From: JBAXAM01 sp964565935
Lineage (GTDB): Bacteria; Pseudomonadota; Gammaproteobacteria; UBA9339
Length of the DNA: 13,384 bases
Direction: 5' to 3'
Assembly: GCA_964565935.1 (NCBI GenBank)
Contig: CAZMGW010000036.1
Span: 1-13,384 of the forward strand
In this document: in pieces, positions 1 to 7,773 of the stretch
Position numbering within the stretch: position 1 is the first letter of the stretch
Layout of the letters: each line of letters opens with the position of its first letter
The notes under the pieces: generated by a model
Databases searched by the model: none
What the model was told of the DNA's origin: nothing
What the model saw: the letters and a program-made list of their open reading frames with translations, nothing else
Made by a program: the position numbers and the translations under genes

Positions 1-46
1 AAAAGTTACTGTTCACGTTCGTAATAATTGGTGTTCACTTTCGTAA
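1..46. mobile_element. Probable end of an insertion sequence or transposon (fragment)
   Basis: Two near-identical 15-mers, TGTTCACGTTCGTAA at 10-24 and TGTTCACTTTCGTAA at 32-46, differ at one base and lie 22 bp apart, about two helical turns. Short direct repeats of this sort are typical of transposase-binding sites at insertion-sequence ends. Directly after them begins the interior of a radical SAM gene that has lost its 5' end, which fits an insertion breakpoint near 44-50. The element body would lie to the left of the window. I cannot assign the family, and no target duplication can be seen from one side only. An operator pair is the alternative, but it would not explain the missing gene start. 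Confidence 0.5.
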
Positions 47-883
47 GAATACGCAGCCGCATCTGCTTGTAATATTGCCTGCTCATTTTGCCCCAGAACC
101 AAGCTTCATCGACAGGCAAAAACCATGACGCCAGAAATTTTTAATCTTGTTTTTAAAATACTCCCTGATAACGCAATTGTGATGTTTGCTGGTTTGGGAG
201 AGCCGCTGCTTAATAAACACTTGGCAACATATATCCACAAACTAAAAACCCGTAATATTTCTTCATGCATAATAACTAATGGTATTTTGCTTACTCCTCA
301 ACGACAACAAGAGTTGATTACGGCAGGAATTGATCAGCTACAAATTAGTTACTCAGGAGTTAGCACAAAATCTTTGAATTTAATTATTGGTTCTGGGCGA
401 CATAAAAGTACCCTAGATAGTAATCTACAAAATCTTGCTCTAAATCGACCTCCTAGCCTACGCGTACAACTTAATTTTGTGCTGTTTAATGGGAACCAGG
501 TTGAGTTACCTGTAGTAACGGACTTAGCAAATTCCTGGGGATTTGATATTTATATTCGTCGCGCTCACAATCGTGGTGGAAACTGCATTACAAACCAGCA
601 AGAAGAAAATATCAAATCTAGCTGTGGTATTTGTGCTGCAGTAACCTTCGTTACGGCTGATGGTAAAATTCTCGCCTGTTCAAATGACGTAGAAGAAAGT
701 TCGTATTTCAAGTCCGTAACCAGTACAACCTGGGAAGACATTATTGCTTGGAAAAAGCAACTCTTGCTTCGTGAGTTACAATTTAAACCCTGCCTTAAGT
801 GTAACGATGATTATCGCTGGTTAATTCTTGACTATTTATCTGTTGATAAAAATAAAAAAAGCATTAACCATAAATTGCGTTAA
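47..883 (+). pseudogene. 5'-truncated radical SAM/SPASM-domain protein
   Basis: Radical SAM enzymes bind a [4Fe-4S] cluster through CxxxCxxC and cleave S-adenosylmethionine to start radical chemistry. Here the motif (C-N-I-A-C-S-F-C) is encoded at 68-91, in frame with the rest of the protein, but a TAA at 44-46 lies upstream and no ATG, GTG or TTG occurs between that stop and the motif. The first ATG (125) is downstream of the motif, so translation from it would give 252 residues without the cluster. Counted from that ATG, a GLGEP motif sits at 23-27 and an ITNG strand at 50-53. A C-terminal SPASM-like cysteine set (C167, C170, C185, C223, C226) probably held a second cluster. The protein belongs to the SPASM group that modifies peptides or matures enzymes; the substrate is unknown. 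It looks dead through loss of its 5' end to the adjoining mobile-element end, and it converges on the deaminase-like gene with a 27-bp gap. Confidence 0.8.
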
Positions 884-910
884 AACCGTAACAAAAGAAT
901 TGCAACTAAC

Positions 911-2503
911 TCAAGGAATAACCGCACTAATAAGTGGCTCTGCTTCTTTTTCAGATGGCCTGTTTTTACCCCATGAGCTGCCGCAAAAGATGTCTTGCGA
1001 AGACGGTTGTGAATCTTCACCATCCGCAGCCAGCTTAGACGACGATTTCTGTCTTTTTAGAGATGGTTGTTGATTTTCATCACCTTCTTGTGTAGGTGGA
1101 CTGGTAACCTCTGTGGTAGGTAATTGCGAATCCTTGCTGTCTTCTTTTATAGAAGGCTGCGTTTTGGCGCCTTCTGTAAATTTAAACTTTAGGATTGGGT
1201 TTTCCTCTAGTGTCTCTGATCTCTCTGATTCTGTTCGCGTTACAAATTCCTTTGATTCTGGCGCCTTCATATCTAATTTAGATAGATCAACGAAGCATGG
1301 CCCTTTAAATGCATTTTTTGAATAATACACTATCTCCAGTTTCACTCTCTTCCCTTTGTTGTCTGCTGTAAGAGGTAGTTTCACTATCTCCTCTTTGCCT
1401 TCTGCAGAAACTTTTGTAGAAATAATTAGCTGCGGTAATCCGTCAGATCTAGCGCTCTCAATCATTCCAGCTAAATTATCAGCTAGCCATTGCAATTTAA
1501 TCTGGCATTGAAAGCATGGATCTTTATTGCCATAAATCTCTATCACTTCTGGGATCTCGTCATATTTTTCCAAATTTCGTAGTATCTCATATATTAAAGC
1601 ATCTTCAGCATGTCTTCCACAATGACGACAAAATAGTGTTGAAAACTTCACTGTTTGCAATGGTTGTATTTGGGCGTCATAAGAAAGAATAAGTGGTTCT
1701 AGACTTGATGCTAAATACTGATCTTTTCTTATGGCCGACATTGCGTATATCACATCGTCTATGCTTTTGAAACTTGTTACGGACAGCTTTTCCTTTGTGT
1801 AGCCCTGTTCATGGGCATATAAGTGTAGTTGTTCCAATGGTAATACTTTACTAACATAACCACTCAGGTATTCTCTTGCCTGTTGATGCGCTGCGGACAA
1901 TGCTTTATCTAGCATTGTTAAAGATTTTTGTAGTTGCCCAGGATTGTTTGAACAACTTTTTGCTGTGTTACTATGTTTTTGCACTTCTTTATATTGCTCT
2001 CCCACTGTTAGTATTAGGGATGTCAGGCTGGAAACCACCCCTCTCTTAATCTCTTCGACTCCTTCTTCTAACAAGTAAGCGGTACTAAACCTATCGAATG
2101 GAAACTTATTGTCGGACAAAATTCTTTCGTATGCATCTTCTTCAAAAATACTTGAAGGACAAATTCCGCCAACCGGATAAGCATATTGGCCACTCAGAAA
2201 TATTGCATATTGCGGCATATAATTAAACCCAACTTTTAAAACTACTGGCTCAGCCTTTTTCTTCTCCGGATCTTCATCTTTTTTCTGTTTAAGCTGCTCC
2301 ACTATTGCATCAATATCAGAAAAACACTTAAGCAATCTTTGGTATTCATCAGGTGTTAAATATTCAGTAGGTATTGGACCTTTAGTGTCACTTTCTGATA
2401 TTTCTCGTATTGAAGAAACTCGAACCGCAAACGCAGACTCGAATGAAACAAAAGCGATAACGCCAATTGATATTAATAATATACATTTAAATTTATTAAT
2501 CAT
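911..2503 (-). CDS. Secreted protein with a zinc-dependent cytidine-deaminase-like domain
   Basis: This 530-residue protein starts with a clear Sec signal peptide (basic start, hydrophobic core 8-21, likely cleavage after AFA at 26). Residues about 27-285 are mostly helical and I do not recognise them. The notable part is C292-x2-C295-x2-H298-A-E300, then 28 residues, then P329-C330-x2-C333. H-A-E and P-C-x-x-C with that spacing are the zinc ligands and proton-shuttle glutamate of the cytidine/APOBEC-like deaminase superfamily. The extra CxxC just before HAE may bind a second metal or stabilise the fold. From about 412 to 505 the chain is low-complexity, rich in Ser, Glu, Lys, Gln, Thr and Pro, with a basic patch near 483-490. 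Its start codon lies 2 bp after the stop of the 182-aa secreted gene, so the two are probably translationally coupled. Target (nucleoside, RNA, DNA or protein) is unknown. Exported deaminases are known as toxins or effectors, but that role is inference here. Confidence 0.7.
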   Translation of the reverse strand: MINKFKCILLISIGVIAFVSFESAFAVRVSSIREISESDTKGPIPTEYLTPDEYQRLLKCFSDIDAIVEQLKQKKDEDPEKKKAEPVVLKVGFNYMPQYAIFLSGQYAYPVGGICPSSIFEEDAYERILSDNKFPFDRFSTAYLLEEGVEEIKRGVVSSLTSLILTVGEQYKEVQKHSNTAKSCSNNPGQLQKSLTMLDKALSAAHQQAREYLSGYVSKVLPLEQLHLYAHEQGYTKEKLSVTSFKSIDDVIYAMSAIRKDQYLASSLEPLILSYDAQIQPLQTVKFSTLFCRHCGRHAEDALIYEILRNLEKYDEIPEVIEIYGNKDPCFQCQIKLQWLADNLAGMIESARSDGLPQLIISTKVSAEGKEEIVKLPLTADNKGKRVKLEIVYYSKNAFKGPCFVDLSKLDMKAPESKEFVTRTESERSETLEENPILKFKFTEGAKTQPSIKEDSKDSQLPTTEVTSPPTQEGDENQQPSLKRQKSSSKLAADGEDSQPSSQDIFCGSSWGKNRPSEKEAEPLISAVIP

Positions 2504-2505
2504 TG

Positions 2506-3054
2506 CTATTTGCTCGCATATGGTTGCCTATTAAACTTCGCTTCAATCACACCATCATGAATGTCATCACTGCTTCCTTTTATTATTATTTTAATGGTTT
2601 GAGGCGGCTTAATTCCGCGCATTGACAATTCGGGGGACGGTCGTGGAGGAAATACTTTCTTCCCTTCTTCATATACTGCTTCTCTTCCTTTATCAGATGG
2701 TATTATGTTTTTAAAATTACCAACCACCAATCTTCTAAATTCTTGGCGCGGGGTAGCAAAAACTGTCATATCCAAATTACATTCATCCAATGATGACATG
2801 TTTGTAAATGTAAGCGGATAATGCGGAGCTGTATATGGGCAGGTAAAGGTTTGGTTTCGGCCTGGTGCAATTGTACCCAATGAGATTCTTCCATACATAG
2901 CATCAAACCCTACCGCTGCTATAACAAGGTCAACATCATATTCCACATCAGATTTATTAACCACTTCAACTTCAAATCCTGCAAAAACTGGGGGCGCAAT
3001 ACAAAACATCATTAATGAAATAAAAATAAGATAATAAGAATTTTTTTTGACCAT
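2506..3054 (-). CDS. Secreted protein of unknown function, partner of the deaminase-like gene
   Basis: A 182-residue protein with a signal peptide (MVKKN start, hydrophobic 8-20, likely cleavage after VFA at 25). The mature part opens with alternating hydrophobic residues and reads as beta-rich (FEVEVVNKSDVEYDVDLV, then GTIAPGRNQTFTC), as in small beta-sandwich exported proteins. It has two mature cysteines, enough for one disulphide. I recognise no family. The start is supported by an AGAGG Shine-Dalgarno (3063-3067), 8 bp before the ATG. Upstream, -10-like hexamers on the minus strand occur at 3084-3089 (TATAAG) and 3095-3100 (TAGAAT), but no good -35 was found. It is first in a two-gene unit with the deaminase-like protein, so it may help export it, cap its activity, or act with it; none of this is shown. 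Confidence 0.75.
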   Translation of the reverse strand: MVKKNSYYLIFISLMMFCIAPPVFAGFEVEVVNKSDVEYDVDLVIAAVGFDAMYGRISLGTIAPGRNQTFTCPYTAPHYPLTFTNMSSLDECNLDMTVFATPRQEFRRLVVGNFKNIIPSDKGREAVYEEGKKVFPPRPSPELSMRGIKPPQTIKIIIKGSSDDIHDGVIEAKFNRQPYASK

Positions 3055-3220
3055 ATCAATTGCCTCTCATTCATTTTGTTAAACTTATAGTGTTATTCTA
3101 CAATATATACGCCATAAAGGTAGTAATTATTTCAGAAATTCTTAGTGAACCGGTTATCTTCATATCGCACTAACTTTTCGACAACCCAATCAAAAGCTAT
3201 TGATTTCCAAAGAATTCCAA

Positions 3221-6200
3221 TTAACACAGATAATTTCGCCATTCTTTCGTGGAAAACGTTTTATACACACCGGAATCTAATAACGCACTCAACATAACTC
3301 TAGCCGTGTTGATAGTTAATGCATAAGCAATATCATTACCACCCATGTTTTTGGAGAGTTCTCTTATTGCATATTCTGAAGAGTTTTCATTTTGCGTTAT
3401 AATAACCATATTGAAAAAGTTTTTTCTAAATAGAGGTTGTAATCTGCCTCCCTTATTAACGACACATATTTGCAACCCTTCTTTTTTTAATGTTTTTGCT
3501 AAAAAAGAAGAACAATATATATTAAATTTTCGCATTGAATCATTTTGCAGAAGCTTTAGCAGGCCAATAATGCTGTTTATCTCTCCTAAAGAACACTCTA
3601 TAAAGACGTTAATGCTGTTTAGTGTATTTATCTTATTTAAGCTTTCATGAGACTTTTTGTAGGCTTTTAAAAAACTAATATCTGTTCCCATAACTTCGCC
3701 AGTTGAACGCATTTCTGGGCCTAACCTGACAATAGCCCCAGGGAATTTATTAAACGGAATTATTGCATGTTTTACACAATAATATGGTTTTGAGCGAATA
3801 TTAATATGATCGATTTTTTGTTCTGATAGATTTATTCCCAACAAACATTTCGTTGCTATTTCAACATAAGGCATATGACAAGCCTTAGATACAAATGGAA
3901 TGGTCCTAGAAGCCCTTGGATTTACCTCTAAGACATACACCTCGTTTTTGTATACAGCAAATTGAATATTGATAAATCCTACTGGCTTAAGGTGTTTAAT
4001 AATTTTAGATGTATAATTTTCTATAACTACAATTATTTGTTTGCTTAAAGTAACGGGTGGTAGTACGCACGACGAATCTCCAGAATGAATGCCGGCAGGC
4101 TCAATGTGTTCCATAATACCAGCTATAATAAACTTACCAGTTTTATCGCAAATAGCATCAACATCAACCTCTGTAGCATTTTCTAAGTATTCCTCTAATA
4201 AAACAGCCCCTTCTCCAGCTTTTCGAATAGTTTGCCAAGCTTTGGTTAGTTCCTTTTGGCTATAGATAATTTTCACAGCACTACCACCTAATACGTAAGA
4301 TGGCCTAACTATTAAAGGAAAACCAATGTTTTTAGTGCCATTTTTTGCCTCTTCCAAAGAATGAGCAAAAGAATTTTTTGGTTGTTTTAATTGCAACTGC
4401 TTAATAACATCCGAAAACCTTCTTCTATTTTCTGTAAGATCTATGGTTTCAAAACTTGTCCCCAGGATTTTAACTTTTGCTTCATGTAAATGTCGTGCGA
4501 GTTTTAACGGTGTTTGCCCACCAAATTGCAAAATCACTCCCAGTGGTTTTTCCAATTCTACTATATCTAAAACAGATTCTAGGGTTAATGGTTCAAAATA
4601 TAATCGGTCAGCTATATCATAATCTGTAGAAACAGTTTCAGGATTACAATTTATCATGATTGATTCAAAACCAGCATTTTTCAATGCTTGTAGAGCTTTC
4701 ACACAACAATAATCAAACTCTATCCCCTGACCAATTCTGTTGGGACCACCACCTAAAATAATAACTTTTTTGTTATTTGTAGAAGGGATAGATTCACATT
4801 CATAATCGTAAGACGAGTATAAATAAGGAGTAACAGCGGGGAATTCAGCTGCGCAACTATCAATTCTTTTATATACGGGTTTTATATTAAACCTTGTTCT
4901 TTTTTTACGTATTGCAGCTCCTGTTACTTGCAACAATTCAGCCAGACGCAGATCAGAAAACCCTTGTTGTTTCCAATATATTAATTGTGCTTTAGTTATA
5001 TGGTTAAAGTTGGAGGTGTTAATTTCTCTCTCAAGCTTTATTAGCTCACTAATATGATAAAGAAACCATGGATCAATTGCTGTTATTTTATAAACTTCCT
5101 CAACAGTGAAACCAAGTTTAAAAGCCTCAGTAATAAACAATATGCGCAATGGCCCCGGATTTTTTAACTGGTTTTTAATTGATCTTGCATCAGGTGCTGA
5201 CTTAAAATTTTTGTCGTAACCAAAACCACTAATCCCAACCTCTAAACTACTAAGTGCTTTTTGTAAGGAAGCTTGAAACGTTCTCCCTATCGCCATCACT
5301 TCCCCCACTGATTTCATTTGGGTCGTTAAAATACCATCATGTTCAGGAAACTTTTCAAAATTAAATCTGGGTATTTTTGTTACTACATAATCAATTGTTG
5401 ACTCAAAAGATGTGGGTATGACTCCTCCAGTAATATCATTTTTTAGTTGATCTAAAGTGAAACCGACAGCAAGTAAAGCTGCAACCTTAGCAATCGGAAA
5501 ACCTGTTGCTTTGGAAGCCAGGGCTGAAGAACGAGACACCCTGGGATTCATCTCTATAACAACTTGCCTGCCAGTTTTTGGATCTACTGCAAACTGTACG
5601 TTTGCCCCACCAGTCTCAACCCCTATTTCTTTGAGCACTAAAATAGCGGCGTCACGCATTCTTTGATATTGCTTGTCAGTTAAAGTTTGAGCTGGTGCTA
5701 CTGTAATTGAATCCCCCGTATGGATGCCCATGGGGTCAATATTTTCAATGCTACACACGACAATACAATTATCGTTTTTATCTCTAACAACTTCTAATTC
5801 GAACTCTTTCCATCCTAACAGCGATTCTTCAAGCAGGATTTCATGTGTGGCTGATTCAATAAAACCACGGTGACAAATCTCCAAAAATTCTCTTTCATTG
5901 AAAGCAATGCCGCCACCACTCCCACCCAAAGTATAAGATGGCCTTATAATGATAGGAAAACCAATGCGCTTTTGATGTTTTTTAGCTTCTTTAATATTGC
6001 CTGCAATATATGCTTTTGGAATATCCAATCCAATATGCAACATTGCTCGTCGAAATTGATCCCTGGACTCTGCTTTTTCAATTACGCTTCTATTTGCTCC
6101 TATTAAGCTAACATTATGCTTTGCTAGTATCCCCCTCTTATCAAGCTCTACTGCGCAGTTTAAAGCAGTTTGTCCTCCCATAGTGGGCAATAAAGCATCT

Positions 6201-6448
6201 GGTTTTTCTTTGTCTAGTATTTTATCAATGGTTTGCCAGTTTATAGAATCAATATAAACAGAATCGGCTATTTCTGGATCTGTCATTATGGTGGCGGGAT
6301 TAGAATTCAACAAAATCACTTTATATCCAGCACCCTTTAATGCTTTACACGCCTGGGTTCCAGAATAATCAAACTCACAAGCCTGACCAATAGTAATAGG
6401 TCCAGAACCAATAATAAATACACTTTTTATGCGATTCTTTTTTAACAT
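3221..6448 (-). CDS. carB: Carbamoyl phosphate synthetase, large subunit
   Basis: CarB makes carbamoyl phosphate from bicarbonate, two ATP and the ammonia delivered by CarA, feeding pyrimidine and arginine synthesis in the cytoplasm. The ATG at 6448 gives 1075 residues. From there the protein aligns without gaps to the E. coli start, and the first ATP-grasp RPS motif falls at residue 169, as in E. coli (1073 aa). A longer frame begins at a TTG at 6481 with no ribosome site. Both ATP-grasp halves are present: RPSYTLGGSGGG in the first, with the metal-binding EMNPRVSRSS; RPSYVLGG and EVNPRASRT in the second, around the helical middle domain. Two oddities: the usual GGRAM after the second RPSYVLGG is GGSAV here, and the last ~140 residues (allosteric domain) are strongly diverged, lacking recognisable ATHGTA and NTTSG motifs that bind regulators in E. 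coli. carA ends 56 bp upstream, so the pair is an operon. Function as CarB is near certain; normal UMP/ornithine control is doubtful. Confidence 0.97.
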   Translation of the reverse strand: MLKKNRIKSVFIIGSGPITIGQACEFDYSGTQACKALKGAGYKVILLNSNPATIMTDPEIADSVYIDSINWQTIDKILDKEKPDALLPTMGGQTALNCAVELDKRGILAKHNVSLIGANRSVIEKAESRDQFRRAMLHIGLDIPKAYIAGNIKEAKKHQKRIGFPIIIRPSYTLGGSGGGIAFNEREFLEICHRGFIESATHEILLEESLLGWKEFELEVVRDKNDNCIVVCSIENIDPMGIHTGDSITVAPAQTLTDKQYQRMRDAAILVLKEIGVETGGANVQFAVDPKTGRQVVIEMNPRVSRSSALASKATGFPIAKVAALLAVGFTLDQLKNDITGGVIPTSFESTIDYVVTKIPRFNFEKFPEHDGILTTQMKSVGEVMAIGRTFQASLQKALSSLEVGISGFGYDKNFKSAPDARSIKNQLKNPGPLRILFITEAFKLGFTVEEVYKITAIDPWFLYHISELIKLEREINTSNFNHITKAQLIYWKQQGFSDLRLAELLQVTGAAIRKKRTRFNIKPVYKRIDSCAAEFPAVTPYLYSSYDYECESIPSTNNKKVIILGGGPNRIGQGIEFDYCCVKALQALKNAGFESIMINCNPETVSTDYDIADRLYFEPLTLESVLDIVELEKPLGVILQFGGQTPLKLARHLHEAKVKILGTSFETIDLTENRRRFSDVIKQLQLKQPKNSFAHSLEEAKNGTKNIGFPLIVRPSYVLGGSAVKIIYSQKELTKAWQTIRKAGEGAVLLEEYLENATEVDVDAICDKTGKFIIAGIMEHIEPAGIHSGDSSCVLPPVTLSKQIIVVIENYTSKIIKHLKPVGFINIQFAVYKNEVYVLEVNPRASRTIPFVSKACHMPYVEIATKCLLGINLSEQKIDHINIRSKPYYCVKHAIIPFNKFPGAIVRLGPEMRSTGEVMGTDISFLKAYKKSHESLNKINTLNSINVFIECSLGEINSIIGLLKLLQNDSMRKFNIYCSSFLAKTLKKEGLQICVVNKGGRLQPLFRKNFFNMVIITQNENSSEYAIRELSKNMGGNDIAYALTINTARVMLSALLDSGVYKTFSTKEWRNYLC

Positions 6449-6504
6449 AACTTCTTTTGTAAAACCCAATCTTTTTGCCAAAAGTTTTATTTATACTAAT
6501 GACT

Positions 6505-7608
6505 TTATGGTCTTTTGGAGTTTCTATAAGTTTCGATATTTACAATAAAATTTTGAAATAGCTTTTTAGCATCTGACGGCCCTGGCCCAGCTTCTGGATG
6601 CCCCTGTAATGCAAATATTGGCAGATATTTATGAACAAACCCCTGAAGAGAACCATCGAACAAAGAATAGTGTGTGGGTATGATTGTGCTTGGTAATGAT
6701 TGCTTGGCTACAACAAACTCATGATTTTGGCTTGTAATTAAAACCTGGTTTGAATTGTTATCTTGAATAGGATGATTGATACCATGGTGGCCAAAAGACA
6801 TTTTTTGGGTTTTTGCACCTAAAGCCAAGGCTAATAATTGAAATCCTAAACAGATACCAAAAATTGGTATGCCACTATTAATCAACTTTTTAATCATCTC
6901 GATTTCATTAAAACAAGCTTCTGGATCCCCAGGACCATTAGACAAAAATACTCCATCGGGTTTAAAAGCCACTATACTATCGAATGAACTATTGTATGGA
7001 AATAAGGTGATATTACATCCCAGTCTTTCCAAAAGATTCAAAATGCTTCTTTTGACTCCAAAATCTACAACGGCAACATTATAATTTGTTTTTTTATTTT
7101 GTTTTTTCAAGCGTGTTACGGTTTGTACCCCAACATCCCCGATCAAATATGATCCTTTTAATCCGGTAAAATTATTAAGAGCCTCTAATGCCTTCCTCTT
7201 ATTTATCTTTCCCGCCATTATTACAGCCTTTAAATAGCCACGATCCCTAATCTGTCTTGTAAGATATCTAGTATCAACACCTTGAATGCCAACCACCCTG
7301 TGTTCATGTAGAAATTTTTGCAGTGTATCTTCTGCTTGCCAATTACTGGCATAAGCGGATAACTCTTTAACAATTATTCCCGTCGCCCACACTCGATCAG
7401 ATTCAAAATCTTCTCTATTAACACCTACATTACCTATATGAGGATAAGTAAAATTAATGATTTGGTTTTTGTATGATGGGTCGGTGAGTATTTCTTGGTA
7501 TCCGGTCATTCCTGTATTGAATATTATTTCGCCACAAGTTATTCCAGAAACACCAACACCTTCCCCATATAAAATTTCTTTTGTTTCCAATACCAGTATG
7601 GCTTTCAT
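6505..7608 (-). CDS. carA: Carbamoyl phosphate synthetase, small (glutamine amidotransferase) subunit
   Basis: CarA hydrolyses glutamine and passes ammonia through a tunnel to CarB. With the start at the ATG ending at 7608 the protein is 367 residues and its opening (MKAILVLETKEILYGEG) matches the family start, compared with 382 in E. coli. A frame extending to a GTG at 7662 adds 18 residues that match nothing in the family. Neither start has a clear Shine-Dalgarno. The N-terminal CPSase domain has the hallmark NTGMTGYQEILTDPSY and TYPHIGNVG. The class I glutaminase domain has its nucleophile in GICLGFQ (C253) and the His/Glu pair in GHPEAGPGPSDA (H337, E339), so the triad is complete. GHHGINHP and SLFDGSLQGF are also conserved. 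It is the first gene of carAB, separated from the upstream gene by a terminator (7747-7768), so the operon promoter should lie between 7609 and 7746. Confidence 0.96.
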   Translation of the reverse strand: MKAILVLETKEILYGEGVGVSGITCGEIIFNTGMTGYQEILTDPSYKNQIINFTYPHIGNVGVNREDFESDRVWATGIIVKELSAYASNWQAEDTLQKFLHEHRVVGIQGVDTRYLTRQIRDRGYLKAVIMAGKINKRKALEALNNFTGLKGSYLIGDVGVQTVTRLKKQNKKTNYNVAVVDFGVKRSILNLLERLGCNITLFPYNSSFDSIVAFKPDGVFLSNGPGDPEACFNEIEMIKKLINSGIPIFGICLGFQLLALALGAKTQKMSFGHHGINHPIQDNNSNQVLITSQNHEFVVAKQSLPSTIIPTHYSLFDGSLQGFVHKYLPIFALQGHPEAGPGPSDAKKLFQNFIVNIETYRNSKRP

Positions 7609-7660
7609 AAAATTTAAGGTTGATGCCGCAAACACCTGCTTTGGGGCTCTGTCCATTAGC

Positions 7661-7716
7661 ACTATAAGCCGTGGTCAGCTTTTCTCACAGAATTCGCATT
7701 GATGTTTTCGTGTCAA
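7661..7716 (-). promoter_or_regulatory. Possible carAB promoter region
   Basis: Reading the minus strand, a perfect TTGACA lies at 7716-7711 and a TATAGT at 7666-7661. They are too far apart to form one promoter. TATAGT would give a start about 46 nt before the carA ATG, with a poor -35 (CTGTGA, 18 bp upstream). TTGACA has no good -10 at 16-18 bp. I saw no ARG-box palindrome. A promoter must exist somewhere here because a terminator lies just upstream, but which hexamers are used is uncertain. Confidence 0.3.
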
Positions 7717-7746
7717 TCGCCACAGTAAGTTCTACAAAAAAGGTGC

Positions 7747-7768
7747 AAAAAAACTCATCGTGAGTTTT
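7747..7768 (-). terminator. Rho-independent terminator after the frameshifted gene
   Basis: On the minus strand, AAAACTCA (7768-7761), loop CGA (7760-7758) and TGAGTTTT (7757-7750) form an 8-bp stem with a 3-nt loop, followed by more T residues to 7747, giving a run of seven T. It begins 5 bp after the TAA (7774-7776) of the upstream gene. The plus strand has only four T after the stem, so the direction is minus. It insulates carAB from the gene above. Confidence 0.75.
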
Positions 7769-7773
7769 AAAAG

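Noticed and set aside
3188..3205. AATCAA-N6-TTGATT hairpin after carB as a terminator
   Set aside because: Only six weak pairs and no T-run on the carB side; moreover it lies before transcription of the downstream secreted unit could be shown to stop.
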